A stretch of 64,000 nt of DNA from Sphingobacteriaceae bacterium GW460-11-11-14-LB5 (GTDB taxonomy: Bacteria > Bacteroidota > Bacteroidia > Sphingobacteriales > Sphingobacteriaceae): NCBI GenBank assembly GCA_002151545.1, contig CP021237.1:5208001-5272000 (forward strand), given 5' to 3'. The notes beneath the pieces were generated by a model that worked only from the letters and a program-made list of their open reading frames with translations, had not been told where the DNA came from and did no database searches. Both the position numbers and the translations under genes were made by a program. Below, one piece after another: positions 44,010 through 53,638 of the stretch (positions are counted from its first letter, which is position 1; every line of letters starts with the position of its first letter).

Positions 44010-47000
44010 ATGAAACAAAAATTACTATTGATTTTAATGGTGACGGTTTTGTCTTATTTAAACGCTTTAGCGCAAAATAGAACAATTACCGGAAAAGTGG
44101 TTGATGCGGATGATGGCTTACCATTGCCAGGCGTATCTATAAAAATAAAAGGGACCGCACAACTGACCCAAACCACCGGGCAAGGAACCTTTTCGATTTC
44201 GGTACCAGCCAATGCACAGAGTTTAGTGCTAAGCTATGTTGGTTACACCGAGCAGGAAGTAAAAATAACTGGCGAAACGTTAAATATCCGCATGGTCTCC
44301 TCTTCTAAAAACCTGCAGGATGTAATTGTGGTGGCCTATGGAACAAGTAAGAAGGAAGCCATTACAGGCTCTGTGGCTACTTTAAATGCTAAGCAATTAG
44401 ATAACCGGATTATTACGAATGTTACCAATGTGCTGTCGGGCGTTGCGCCTGGCGTGGTAACGACCTCCGGAAACGGCCAGCCAGGCAGTAGTTCGGCCAT
44501 CCGTATCCGTGGATTTGGTTCTATATCGGCATCGAATAGCCCTCTTTTTGTATTAGATGGTTCTGTTTATGATGGTGAGCTTGGCGACATTAACGCCAAC
44601 GATATTGAAAGTATTTCTTTGTTAAAAGATGCATCCTCATCAGCACTTTATGGTTCGAGGGCAGCAAATGGCGTGGTGATCATTACCACAAAAAAAGGTA
44701 AATCCGGTACGCCAACATTAAACGCAACCTATAATCAGGGCTTTTCTAAAAGAGGCATACCAGAGTATGATAGAATAGGTGCTTTAGATTATTACCCCCT
44801 AATGTGGCAGGCTTTAAAAAACAGCCTGGTATATCCGGCAACTGGAACTGGTATAAGCGAGTCGGCTGCGGCTACACAAGCTTCCAATACCATTCAGGGG
44901 CAATTGATCTATAATCCGTTTAATGTGCCGAACAATCAGATTGTAGGTGTGGATGGCAAATTGAATCCTAATGCACAGTTGCGTTATGATGACTTCGATT
45001 GGTTTAAGCAGTCTTCTCGTGTTGGAAAACGTACTGAGTTTAATGTGAACTCGAGTGCTAAAAATGAAAAAACCGACTATTATTTCTCTATGAATTACCT
45101 GAAGGATAATGGTTATTTAATTAAGACTGACTTCGAAAGATTTAATGTTCGTGTTAATGCCAATACTCAATTACGACCTTGGTTAAAAACAGGGGTAAAC
45201 CTGTCGGGAAGTTTGTCGAACGGAAATTTAGCACAGGACGCCTCAACAGGTAGTGCCACGGCTTTTGTGAATGTTTTCAATTTTGCCAGAACTATTGGTC
45301 CTATTTATCCAGTACATGCTTATGATGCCAATGGCAATCCGGTTTTAACCGCCACTGGCGAGCAATGGTATGACTACGGCGGACATCCTGGTTCTGTTAA
45401 CAGGCCACAAGGTGCTTTAGCTGGTCGAAATGTAATTTATGAAACTTTGCTAAACGATGTACAGAGCCGTAGGCTTGCCCTTAACGGTAGAGCATATGCC
45501 GAGATTAAATTTTTAAAAGATTTTACTTTTAAACCAACCTTTAGTATCGATTTTATTAATGCCTATAGCAGCGAATATCGAAACCCGGTTGTGGGCGATG
45601 GAAGTACCGTTGGTGGTTCATCTACCAAGCGGAGCACGCCAACACAGAGTTATACCTTTAACCAGGTTTTATCGTACAGCAAAACATTTGGCAATCATAG
45701 TGTAAATGCTTTGGCCGGACATGAAAACTACGACTATGACTGGCGCAGGTTAAGTGCGACCAAACAAAGCCAGATTTTAGATGGAAATACAGAATTCCCG
45801 AATTTTGTAACCCCTAGTGATGCCGGAGGATATAAAGATACTTATCGTGTAGAATCTTATTTTGGTAAAGTAGGTTATAACTATTTGGAAAAATACTTTG
45901 TAGATGCCTCTATCCGTCGTGATGGTACTTCGCGTTTGTCTTCACAATCAAGATGGGGAACATTTTTCTCTGCAGGTGCATCGTGGGCAGTTAACAAAGA
46001 AGATTTCATGAGAAACATGGATTGGATCAGTGATTTACGCCTGAAAGCTTCGTATGGTGAAGTAGGAAATGATAATTTAATTGATGCAAACCTTGTTGAG
46101 CACAACAGCCTTTATTACAATTACCAGGCTTTTTATGAGTTAGGCTGGAACAATGGTAGCGAGCCAGGCTTGTTATTGGCCACCGCCGCAACGCCCGAGT
46201 TAAAATGGGAATCGGTAAACACTTTTAATACGGGGATAGCCTTTGGTTTGTTTAAAAACCGCCTGAGAGGTGAGATCGAATATTTTAAACGTGGTTCATC
46301 AAATTTATTGTTTGCGGTACCTCAGCCACTGTCTGATCCAATCACTTCTATCCGTCGCAATATTGGTTCCATGTACAATACCGGAATCGATTTGCAATTA
46401 AGCGGCGATATTTTGAAATCTGAAAACTTCAACTGGAACATATTAAGCAATTGGTCCTGGTTAAAAAATAAAATCACCAAAATGCCGGCAGAAACGCCAA
46501 CCGTAACCAGTGGAACGAAAAGACTTGAAGTGGGGCGCGACATTTATGCTTATTATCTGCGCCAATGGGCAGGAGTAGATCCGGCTGATGGTTCAGCCTT
46601 ATTTGAGCCTAATACTGGTGTAACAACCAATCTGCGCACCGTAAATGGCCGTGTTTTAACCACCGATATTAATAATGCACGTTCTGATTATTCGGGCACG
46701 GCTATTCCAGATTTATATGGCTCGGTTACCAATACGTTTAACTATAAAAACTTTGGTTTATCCTTCCTGATCACTTACCAGATCGGGGGTAAATTCTTTG
46801 ATCAGAATTACCAGGGCTTGATGGCCACCACCTATGGTTCGGCGCTGCATGTTGATGTATTAAACTCGTGGATGACACCTGGCCAGGTTACCGATATACC
46901 ACGATTGGATATTGGACGCTCAGCCCAATTTAATGGGATATCAAGCCGCTGGTTGGTCGATGCTTCTTATATCGCTTTCCGTAACATAAATCTATCCTAT

Positions 47001-47186
47001 ACTTTACCACAAAGCTGGATTAAAGGCGCAACATTAAGCAATGTTAGGGTATTTGCTGCAGGCGAAAACCTGGGCTTAATATCTAAACGCAAAGGAATGG
47101 ATCCGACCGAATCGTTTACGGGTTTAAATACAACTAATTACGTGCCTTCGCGGATGATTAGTTTCGGAATCAATGTTTCACTATAA
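44010..47186 (+). CDS. SusC/RagA family TonB-linked outer-membrane protein, second copy
   Basis: The 1058-residue TonB-dependent importer has signal peptide 1-21 (ending NALAQ). A carboxypeptidase-regulatory-like domain (23-105) reads RTITGKVVDADDGLPLPGVS. The plug (about 115-235) has IRIRGFGSI, PLFVLDGSVYDGELGDIN and LLKDASSSALYGSRAANGVV. The barrel ends FGINVSL. Unlike the copy at 22324 it has no sigma/FecR pair upstream, so it is more likely controlled by the AraC or NarL-type regulators nearby. Its SusD partner starts 11 bp downstream. Confidence 0.95.
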   Translation: MKQKLLLILMVTVLSYLNALAQNRTITGKVVDADDGLPLPGVSIKIKGTAQLTQTTGQGTFSISVPANAQSLVLSYVGYTEQEVKITGETLNIRMVSSSKNLQDVIVVAYGTSKKEAITGSVATLNAKQLDNRIITNVTNVLSGVAPGVVTTSGNGQPGSSSAIRIRGFGSISASNSPLFVLDGSVYDGELGDINANDIESISLLKDASSSALYGSRAANGVVIITTKKGKSGTPTLNATYNQGFSKRGIPEYDRIGALDYYPLMWQALKNSLVYPATGTGISESAAATQASNTIQGQLIYNPFNVPNNQIVGVDGKLNPNAQLRYDDFDWFKQSSRVGKRTEFNVNSSAKNEKTDYYFSMNYLKDNGYLIKTDFERFNVRVNANTQLRPWLKTGVNLSGSLSNGNLAQDASTGSATAFVNVFNFARTIGPIYPVHAYDANGNPVLTATGEQWYDYGGHPGSVNRPQGALAGRNVIYETLLNDVQSRRLALNGRAYAEIKFLKDFTFKPTFSIDFINAYSSEYRNPVVGDGSTVGGSSTKRSTPTQSYTFNQVLSYSKTFGNHSVNALAGHENYDYDWRRLSATKQSQILDGNTEFPNFVTPSDAGGYKDTYRVESYFGKVGYNYLEKYFVDASIRRDGTSRLSSQSRWGTFFSAGASWAVNKEDFMRNMDWISDLRLKASYGEVGNDNLIDANLVEHNSLYYNYQAFYELGWNNGSEPGLLLATAATPELKWESVNTFNTGIAFGLFKNRLRGEIEYFKRGSSNLLFAVPQPLSDPITSIRRNIGSMYNTGIDLQLSGDILKSENFNWNILSNWSWLKNKITKMPAETPTVTSGTKRLEVGRDIYAYYLRQWAGVDPADGSALFEPNTGVTTNLRTVNGRVLTTDINNARSDYSGTAIPDLYGSVTNTFNYKNFGLSFLITYQIGGKFFDQNYQGLMATTYGSALHVDVLNSWMTPGQVTDIPRLDIGRSAQFNGISSRWLVDASYIAFRNINLSYTLPQSWIKGATLSNVRVFAAGENLGLISKRKGMDPTESFTGLNTTNYVPSRMISFGINVSL

Positions 47187-47197
47187 AAGATACGATC

Positions 47198-48706
47198 ATG
47201 AAATATAAAAAATATTTACTTTTTGCAGGTTTCAGTCTATTGAGTATTACGGCCTGTAAAAAAGATTATCTCGATACAAAACCGACAGATCAGGTTGATA
47301 ATTCAGCACTGTTTACCTCTGCCGCAAATGCAAAAAATGCATTAAATGGTGTTTACCGCTATATGTTTGAACGTTCTACCACCGTACCAGATAATGCGCA
47401 GCAAAACAAGCCCGGTGTAGGTGGTATTATGCTTTACATGGACTTTATGGGTGAAGATATTGGTATATCCTCATCAAACTGGTATACTTCTGATGGAGGA
47501 TCGTGGATTAGTCATCGTACCGATAACAGTACTTTGTTAACGTATATGTACCGTACCTATTACCGGATTATCGGAAATGTGAATTACATCATCGATAATA
47601 TCGATCAGGCCTCAGGCGCAGCAGCTGATAAAAACATCGTTAAAGCAGAAGCCCTAACTTTAAGAGGTTACGCGTATTTTGGTTTGGTACAGCTTTATGG
47701 TAAACGTTATGATGCAGCAGCGAAACCAAACAACCAGCTTGGTGTGCCACTTTTATTGGCCTCAACCGATACCAATAAACCACGGGCAACAGTAGAAAGT
47801 GTTTATGCAGCAATTGTTAGCGACTTAGAAACAGCAATTGCACTTAATGCCACCGCTTCGAATAAGACCCACGCAGGTGCTACGGTAGCAAAAGGCATTA
47901 GAGCAAGGGTGGCCCTGGTGATGCAGGATTATCCAAACGCCATTAAATATGCTAAAGACATTGTAGATGCCAACCAATACCCGCTATTGTCGGTTACCGA
48001 TTATCAGGCGGGCTTTAATAACGCGGCTTTAGGCGAGTTTATATGGGCTTCTATGCCAACATTAGATCAGGGCGATACATTCGGATCATATTTTGCGCAG
48101 ATTGCTTACAATGCAAATACAAGCTTTATGCGTGGAAATCCAAAAAGGATTAATTCGGCATTATACGATCAGATATCAGCTACAGATGTTCGGAAAAAGA
48201 TGTGGGAGCCTGTACCAACTACAGTAAATTTCCCATTGCCTGCTACAAATTTTGCCCGTCAACCTTATATGAGCCGCAAGTTTTCGGTTAAAGAAGTAGG
48301 CGGCCCGTCTTTAGGCGATGTGCCTTTAATGCGGACTTCAGAAATGTACCTGATTTTAGCCGAAGCTTATGCAAAAACGCCTGGAAGCGAGGCTGCGGCC
48401 AGAACGGTTTTATTTAACCTGGTTAAGCAGAGAGATCCGGCTGCGGTAATCTCGGTAAATACAGGACAGGCCTTAATCAACGAGATTCTTTTTAACAGAA
48501 GAATTGAGCTTTGGGGAGAAGGCCACAGGTGGCTAGATTTAAAACGCTTAAACCTGCCGCTGGACAGAACGGTTGTTCCAAACTATGTTTCGGCTTCTGT
48601 TGCAGGAACCTTAACCATACCTGCCGGAGATGTTAAATGGCAGTTTTTAATCCCACGGGCAGAAATGGAAGCGAATTCTGGCCTGGCCGGACAGCAAAAT
48701 CCGTAA
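47198..48706 (+). CDS. SusD/RagB family lipoprotein, second copy
   Basis: The 502-residue lipoprotein has lipobox LLSITACKK with Cys20. DYLDTKPTDQVDNSALFTSA and ALNGVYRYMF are the family start. The helical core includes EALTLRGYAYFGLVQLYGKRY. The C-terminal block LFNLVKQRDPAAVIS, INEILFNRRIELWGEGHRWLDLKRLN is strongly conserved in SusD proteins. It binds substrate for the SusC upstream. Confidence 0.94.
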   Translation: MKYKKYLLFAGFSLLSITACKKDYLDTKPTDQVDNSALFTSAANAKNALNGVYRYMFERSTTVPDNAQQNKPGVGGIMLYMDFMGEDIGISSSNWYTSDGGSWISHRTDNSTLLTYMYRTYYRIIGNVNYIIDNIDQASGAAADKNIVKAEALTLRGYAYFGLVQLYGKRYDAAAKPNNQLGVPLLLASTDTNKPRATVESVYAAIVSDLETAIALNATASNKTHAGATVAKGIRARVALVMQDYPNAIKYAKDIVDANQYPLLSVTDYQAGFNNAALGEFIWASMPTLDQGDTFGSYFAQIAYNANTSFMRGNPKRINSALYDQISATDVRKKMWEPVPTTVNFPLPATNFARQPYMSRKFSVKEVGGPSLGDVPLMRTSEMYLILAEAYAKTPGSEAAARTVLFNLVKQRDPAAVISVNTGQALINEILFNRRIELWGEGHRWLDLKRLNLPLDRTVVPNYVSASVAGTLTIPAGDVKWQFLIPRAEMEANSGLAGQQNP

Positions 48707-48726
48707 TCATTTAAAACCCTGAAGAG

Positions 48727-48778
48727 AGGTTATGTTATCGTTTAATTAAGCAAATGATAACATAACCTTTTCTTTTTA
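48727..48778 (+). terminator. Terminator after SusD copy 2
   Basis: AGGTTATGTTATC (48727-48739) pairs perfectly with GATAACATAACCT (48756-48768), a 13-bp stem, followed by TTTCTTTTT. It closes the second SusCD operon. Confidence 0.8.
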
Positions 48779-48868
48779 TCACATTTTAGTTACCTCAGCA
48801 TTACGGTGTTATCTGCATATTATTTTTCTTTATTCCAGCCGACATTTAATAAAAAAACACAGATAGTT

Positions 48869-49333
48869 ATGAGACTAAAAGCTTTGGTGATTTTATTACT
48901 AGGTATTACAATCACAAATAATGTTTTTGCAGCTGAAAAACCAACTGCAAGCCATAAATCAGTTATCAATTATTATATGGACAGCTATATGAACTCTGAT
49001 TATAAAAAGTTAAAAGCTGTTTTAAGTGAGGATGCTGTTTTTACTTCGAATAGAGATGTAAGGGTAATTAAACATAAAGCGAGTGATGTGTTAAACCAGA
49101 TGAAGAAAAATGAAGGCGTCATTCAGCGCGATTGTAATATCAGTTCTACTATTGTTTCTGAAACCGATGCCCTGGTAATTGCACGTGTAGATATTAATTA
49201 CGAATTATTTGATGGCGCACAACAAAACTTTGTCATCATGGAAAAAGATAAAGAAGGCGAATGGAAAATTACTCAGGTATATAAAGTGTTTATCAGCAGC
49301 GAAAGCGAAGCTAAAAAGCTGGTTTCAAATTAG
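48869..49333 (+). CDS. Secreted NTF2-like (SnoaL/lumazine-binding type) protein
   Basis: The start is set at the ATG at 48869, which gives signal peptide MRLKALVILLLGITITNN and a 154-residue protein; the GTG at 48806 would add a non-signal leader. The mature part (25-150) fits the cone-shaped NTF2-like fold: helix VINYYMDSYMNSDYKKLKAVL, then strands with VFTSNRDVRVIKHKASDVLNQM and a final YELFDGAQQNFVIMEKDKEGEWKITQVYKVF. It probably binds a small ligand. The function is unknown and it stands alone. Confidence 0.75.
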   Translation: MRLKALVILLLGITITNNVFAAEKPTASHKSVINYYMDSYMNSDYKKLKAVLSEDAVFTSNRDVRVIKHKASDVLNQMKKNEGVIQRDCNISSTIVSETDALVIARVDINYELFDGAQQNFVIMEKDKEGEWKITQVYKVFISSESEAKKLVSN

Positions 49334-49381
49334 CATTAATTCCCTAAGTTCCACCAAAGAACAAAACGATTTAAAACAAAA

Positions 49382-49414
49382 AAAGTCCCGGCCATAACCG
49401 GGACTTTATATTTT
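49382..49414. terminator. Bidirectional terminator
   Basis: AAAGTCCCGG (49382-49391) and CCGGGACTTT (49398-49407) form a perfect 10-bp stem with A-rich and T-rich sides, between the convergent NTF2-like and DUF2911 genes. Confidence 0.85.
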
Positions 49415-49428
49415 TCTTTCTTTTCGAC

Positions 49429-49998
49429 TTAAAAATGAATGGGTAATTCTACCTGCGTTCTGTCCCAGCCAATAACCAGATTCGCACCTCCGGTAATTTC
49501 GGTAAAGGTTAAGGAGAAATATTCGATCGGTTTAGCCAGGGTTTTAACCGGAACATTTACACGAACAATATCTTTAGCCTGATTGTAGGTAAAAGCGCCC
49601 CATTTATCCGTTTCGCTATTTACAATAATAGTCCAGGAATCTTTGTTTGGGATAGCGAATAAGCTATACGTACCTGCTTTGATTTTTTTGCCGCCAATGT
49701 TTACTTTTTTGAAGAAACGAACTTCTGTACTTTCGTTGGCACCAAAACGCCAAACGGTTCCGTATTGTTCTAAAACGCCAAAAATATCACGGCCTTTTTT
49801 CTGTGGGCGCGAATAAACAATCTTTATCACCGGTTTTGTCAGATCTCCAGCCTTTGCCTTTGGGGCATTAAGCGGAAAATAAACAATATCTGCAGGGCTT
49901 GGGTCTGCAACAGGAAATTTTACTTCAGCAGTAGGGGCTTGTTGGGCCTTTGCGCTAAAACAAATAAGAGCGAAAACAACAATGAAGATATTTTTCAT
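49429..49998 (-). CDS. DUF2911 domain secreted protein
   Basis: The start is placed at the ATG at 49998, giving signal peptide MKNIFIVVFALICFSAKAQ and 189 residues; an upstream start at 50031 would add a charged leader. The whole mature part is DUF2911: VKIVYSRPQKKGR-type block (here IKIVYSRPQKKGRDIFG), WRFGANESTEV, KAGTYSLFAIPNKDSWTIIVN and FSLTFTEI. The family is widespread in Bacteroidota; the function is unknown. Confidence 0.88.
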   Translation of the reverse strand: MKNIFIVVFALICFSAKAQQAPTAEVKFPVADPSPADIVYFPLNAPKAKAGDLTKPVIKIVYSRPQKKGRDIFGVLEQYGTVWRFGANESTEVRFFKKVNIGGKKIKAGTYSLFAIPNKDSWTIIVNSETDKWGAFTYNQAKDIVRVNVPVKTLAKPIEYFSLTFTEITGGANLVIGWDRTQVELPIHF

Positions 49999-50131
49999 TT
50001 GTAGGTTTTTGTTTTCAGTAGCGATGAGCAATCATGATTTTACAGCTGTTCGTAAAATCACAATGGCCTCATTTGCTGTGGGATTAATTTTTAATCCTTA
50101 AAAGGATTTATTGGTATAAAAGGGCTAAAAA

Positions 50132-50317
50132 CTAGTATTTTCTTCCTTTTACGATAGCGTTTAAGAATAAACCTGCTGTTAACAGACCTAAAACACCACC
50201 TAACAAAGCGAAAATATAGTTTTGCGTAATGATTGCTCCAGTTAAAACTCCGAAGAATAAACCTAAAGCATAATATAACCAGTTGAAATTATTGCTGCTG
50301 TTCTCTTGTACACTCAT
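50132..50317 (-). CDS. Small membrane protein, 61 residues
   Basis: The protein has two transmembrane helices (about 15-32 WLYYALGLFFGVLTGAII and 36-54 IFALLGGVLGLLTAGLFL) with a short loop between them, and a basic C-terminus KGRKY. The minus strand has a good -7 box TAACTTTG (50337-50344) 20 bases upstream of the start, supporting a real gene. The family is not recognised. It lies between DUF2911 and the GH9 gene on the same strand. Confidence 0.65.
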   Translation of the reverse strand: MSVQENSSNNFNWLYYALGLFFGVLTGAIITQNYIFALLGGVLGLLTAGLFLNAIVKGRKY

Positions 50318-50389
50318 GTTTTTTGTTATTTGGAGGCAAAGTTAATATTTATTTTAAATTTTAATTTGTCATTATGCCCAATATTCTAA

Positions 50390-52894
50390 TTAATTATCAA
50401 TTCTAGCCAATTTATAATCAGCCCTTTTCAGATAAGTAATCAATTCTGCCAGCCTGTTATAAAATTTATCAGTTCTTCGGGCATCAGTACCGATGTGCAG
50501 CAACAAGATAAAACCATTTAAACCATTGGGCTTGGTTTCGTTAAAAGCAGTAATCGATCTGTATATCTCATCGCTCGATCGATAACTTTTCCCCATTTCG
50601 GGATAAGTGTAATCGGCGTTGGATCGTGTGCCCGGAGTAAAATTAATCAGTTGCAGGCCCTGTGCTTTTGCCCAGTCGGCGATGGTTTGGTTATACCATT
50701 CGTAGGGAGGTAAAAAATAGCCTGCCGCTTCTTTGTTAATCCCAAAATTTGCCATTGCCTGATAATTTTTGTTTAAATCGGTTTCGAAACCTGTTTTGGT
50801 CACCAGGAGACTGTCGCGTTTATTCCAGTCGCAGTACAATAAATGCTGGTCAGAATGCGGGCCGAGGTAATGACCATCATTCTTTAGTTTTTTAATCAAT
50901 GAATTAAAATTTGGATTCCGATAAAAATTTCCGGTAAGAAAAAAAGACGCTTTAACTTTCTCTTGCGCCAGCACTTTGCTTATTGTTTCAGCGCCATCCG
51001 CATATTCGTCACCTGTAAAAACCAGGTAGATTTTCTTTTGGGTAGAATCGCCCCGGATGATGGCGCCGTAGCTGTAAGTTTTATGGTCGGCCAGGGGATA
51101 AGCCTGTGCTTCTTTTGCTGCCAGTAAATAGATTAGCGATGCGGTTCCATCCATTGTGGGTTCGTTGGTGCTATAATCGCCATAATCATCATGGTAAACA
51201 GCCAGATCGCTCTGAAAGTCAGCATATTCATCACTATCATTGAGCTTGATCCCGATTAAACCTTTATAAATATTGGTGTAAACGGGTCCGTCAACCAATC
51301 CGCCGTTTATGGGATAATTCTTTAAATGGGTAAAGGCCGAGTGCGGATCGGCTGGTGTATCTCCCCATTGAGGCAAGCCGTAAACCATACTCGTTCCCCA
51401 TGGATTACAACCAAAAAGCCAGTCGAAATTGGCTTGTTCAAGCTCGGAATAAGTTTTATCGCCACTTAAGGTTGCATACCAATGGCATTGTATGGCGAAA
51501 GAAACGGTTAAATTGTTGCTGCACCAGATAAAAGGAACACCACGGTAAAAAGCGTTGTTTTTTGCGCGGTTCCAAACTTGCTTTATTCCTTCCTGATAAT
51601 AATTAATAGCTGTTCTGTCTTTTAAATCTTGCCGGGCAATTTCGTAGTGACCAAGGTTGATGAATGGATAATATTGATAATGCGCTGCGGTGTCTTTTTG
51701 TAGCCAGGGTGTGGTGCTTTCTTGCCGGGCATAGTTTAAGGCCAGTTTTATTTTCTTTTGATCGGCTTTTTCTCTTCCGAAATTGAATGAGGTTTCGGCC
51801 AGTTCCATATCGTCAACCCAATTGTCTTCAGCATAAATGTATGGCGATTTTACGGATGCAGTTTGTGTTACCCCAGGTTTTTGTAATGCAAATATATAGG
51901 CCGTTTTGGCTTTTTTAGCAAGGGTTTGGGCGTAAGCACGATCACGCCCTTTAAATAAAACCGAGCCCAAATTAAAAGCGCTCGTAAATTTAGCGGCTGT
52001 AGAAGATGTACCGGTGGTGTTATTCATAAACTTACCGCGTTGCTGCGGTTCGCCGGTAATAAAATAGAGTGGGCGCTCAAAACCTTTTCCATATTGACTG
52101 TCTTCTTTCGGAATCCGCATGCTGATATGATCGCGGTCATCGGCCAGTTGGTTAAACATGATGTTTTTCAGGGGATGCATTTTCAGCAACCAATCCAAAC
52201 CCCATTTTGCTTCGTCCAGCACATCAGCAATTCCGTTTTTTCCGTCTAAACCATTGGCCAGCTGCTGATCGTTAAAGACTTTTGGAAAATCGCGATAAGC
52301 CATTAATAAATGATAGGTCGCATTGGCAGAGGTGGTTGAATACTGCAGGTAATCACTTGCATCGTGCCAGCCACCGGAAGCATCAATATGTGTACTGTCT
52401 TTAAGGCCAGCTTTAGCGCCATATAAAACAAAGCCATCATGCGTATGGCAGCTATCTTTCAGGTAGGGATTAAAACCACTTCGTTGCTGGCGCATATATT
52501 GTAAGCAGAAATCTGCAGCACCCTCATAAACGTTATTATTGATGAGCAATAGGGGAGAAAGAATACCATTTGCCCTAAGGTAGAAACTTCCTTTACTTTT
52601 AAAATCACTGAAATTTAATCGGGCCGTTTGGCTAAAAGGACCATAATGGCTAAAACTTTTAATATTGGTTGAGGTATAAACCACCTGGTTGGTCTCTTTT
52701 GTGATAATCTCAAATTTGGCAGGTAGCTCACCCGTTTTGCTTGCCCACACGGCAACTTTAATGCTTTCGGTAGGGTAACCCAGCAAATTAATCCTGATCC
52801 AGCTTTGTTGAATTTTTCGCTGGACAGCCATAAATGAACATAAGAAGCATAAGACAAACGAGAAGGTTAAGGCCAGGAAGAACTTATTTTTCAT
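50390..52894 (-). CDS. Fusion of GH9 glycoside hydrolase and polysaccharide deacetylase (CE4-like)
   Basis: The 834-residue secreted protein has a signal peptide 1-23. Residues 30-120 are a CelD-type N-terminal Ig domain (WIRINLLGYP). The GH9 (alpha/alpha)6 domain spans about 125-600, with catalytic-base region GGWHDASDY (Asp178, Asp181) and the acid Glu in YSTNEPTMDGTASLIYLLA. Residues about 620-834 are a NodB-like deacetylase: IYLVFTGDEYADG in the first motif, HSDQH as the second metal-binding motif, and a final LHIG block. The first motif has Asp-Glu where CE4 enzymes have Asp-Asp. GH9 usually cleaves beta-1,4 or related glucans. Confidence 0.87.
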   Translation of the reverse strand: MKNKFFLALTFSFVLCFLCSFMAVQRKIQQSWIRINLLGYPTESIKVAVWASKTGELPAKFEIITKETNQVVYTSTNIKSFSHYGPFSQTARLNFSDFKSKGSFYLRANGILSPLLLINNNVYEGAADFCLQYMRQQRSGFNPYLKDSCHTHDGFVLYGAKAGLKDSTHIDASGGWHDASDYLQYSTTSANATYHLLMAYRDFPKVFNDQQLANGLDGKNGIADVLDEAKWGLDWLLKMHPLKNIMFNQLADDRDHISMRIPKEDSQYGKGFERPLYFITGEPQQRGKFMNNTTGTSSTAAKFTSAFNLGSVLFKGRDRAYAQTLAKKAKTAYIFALQKPGVTQTASVKSPYIYAEDNWVDDMELAETSFNFGREKADQKKIKLALNYARQESTTPWLQKDTAAHYQYYPFINLGHYEIARQDLKDRTAINYYQEGIKQVWNRAKNNAFYRGVPFIWCSNNLTVSFAIQCHWYATLSGDKTYSELEQANFDWLFGCNPWGTSMVYGLPQWGDTPADPHSAFTHLKNYPINGGLVDGPVYTNIYKGLIGIKLNDSDEYADFQSDLAVYHDDYGDYSTNEPTMDGTASLIYLLAAKEAQAYPLADHKTYSYGAIIRGDSTQKKIYLVFTGDEYADGAETISKVLAQEKVKASFFLTGNFYRNPNFNSLIKKLKNDGHYLGPHSDQHLLYCDWNKRDSLLVTKTGFETDLNKNYQAMANFGINKEAAGYFLPPYEWYNQTIADWAKAQGLQLINFTPGTRSNADYTYPEMGKSYRSSDEIYRSITAFNETKPNGLNGFILLLHIGTDARRTDKFYNRLAELITYLKRADYKLARIDN

Positions 52895-52962
52895 TATGAT
52901 GAGTGATTATTTCATTTAAAATTAGGGTTTTATCAAGATAATGTAAAAGAAGTAGGTAAACA

Positions 52963-52995
52963 TTTGGAAATTAATCAATCGTTTGATTAATTTTG
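52963..52995 (+). promoter_or_regulatory. Promoter of the TetR-efflux operon with embedded operator
   Basis: TTTG (52963-52966), 21 bases, then TAATTTTG (52988-52995) is an exact match to the Bacteroidota TTTG-N19-21-TAnnTTTG consensus. Inside it AAATTAATCAA (52968-52978) and TTGATTAATTT (52983-52993) form a perfect 11-bp inverted repeat with a 4-base spacer. A TetR dimer bound here would cover the promoter. Confidence 0.75.
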
Positions 52996-53011
52996 TGTCG
53001 TCAAAAAAGAA

Positions 53012-53638
53012 ATGAAAACAGAAAAAGTAGATAAAAGACAGGCCATTCTTGAGGCAGCAGAAAAGCTGTTCTGCGAGACCGGGTATGAGGGAACTTCTAC
53101 CCGCCAGATTGCCAAAGAATCTGGAGCGAATATGGCGATGATAAATTATTATTTCGGTTCTAAAGAAGGGGTTTTTGTAGAGATCATGAACGAGCGTATT
53201 GCAAGTTTTGCCTCTCAGTTAAAAATCATCAATGAGGATAAGATTTCGGCATTGGAGAAATTGCACAGGGTGATAGAAGGATACGTAAACAGAATCCTGA
53301 ATAACACGGCATTCCATAAAATGATGCACCGCGAACTTTCTTTAACCCAAAGGCCCGAAATGTACGATAAGATTAAAGATGCCATGAGTCATAATATGCA
53401 GCTGATCGATCGCATTATTACCGGTGGAATTGAAGATGGTAGTTTTAACAAAGTAGATGTACGGATGGTAATTGCGACGATTATGGGTACCATTACCAAT
53501 ATCGTTATTGCGCCGAATAAGGTAATGCCTTGTTCTAACTTCGATCTGAACAATCCGAAAGACAAAAAAATTATCAGAGACCGGGCAATCGCTCACTTAC
53601 AAGATCTAACAACCGTTTATTTAACAACAAAAAAATGA
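53012..53638 (+). CDS. TetR/AcrR family regulator of the efflux operon
   Basis: The 208-residue protein has an N-terminal TetR helix-turn-helix (10-57; AILEAAEKLFCETGYEGTSTRQIAKESGANMAMINYYF is the classic pattern, split here by family position) and a helical ligand-binding C-terminus. Its stop codon overlaps the start of the outer-membrane factor gene by 4 bases (ATGA), so it is the first gene of the operon that it probably represses, through the palindrome at 52968-52993. Confidence 0.92.
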   Translation: MKTEKVDKRQAILEAAEKLFCETGYEGTSTRQIAKESGANMAMINYYFGSKEGVFVEIMNERIASFASQLKIINEDKISALEKLHRVIEGYVNRILNNTAFHKMMHRELSLTQRPEMYDKIKDAMSHNMQLIDRIITGGIEDGSFNKVDVRMVIATIMGTITNIVIAPNKVMPCSNFDLNNPKDKKIIRDRAIAHLQDLTTVYLTTKK

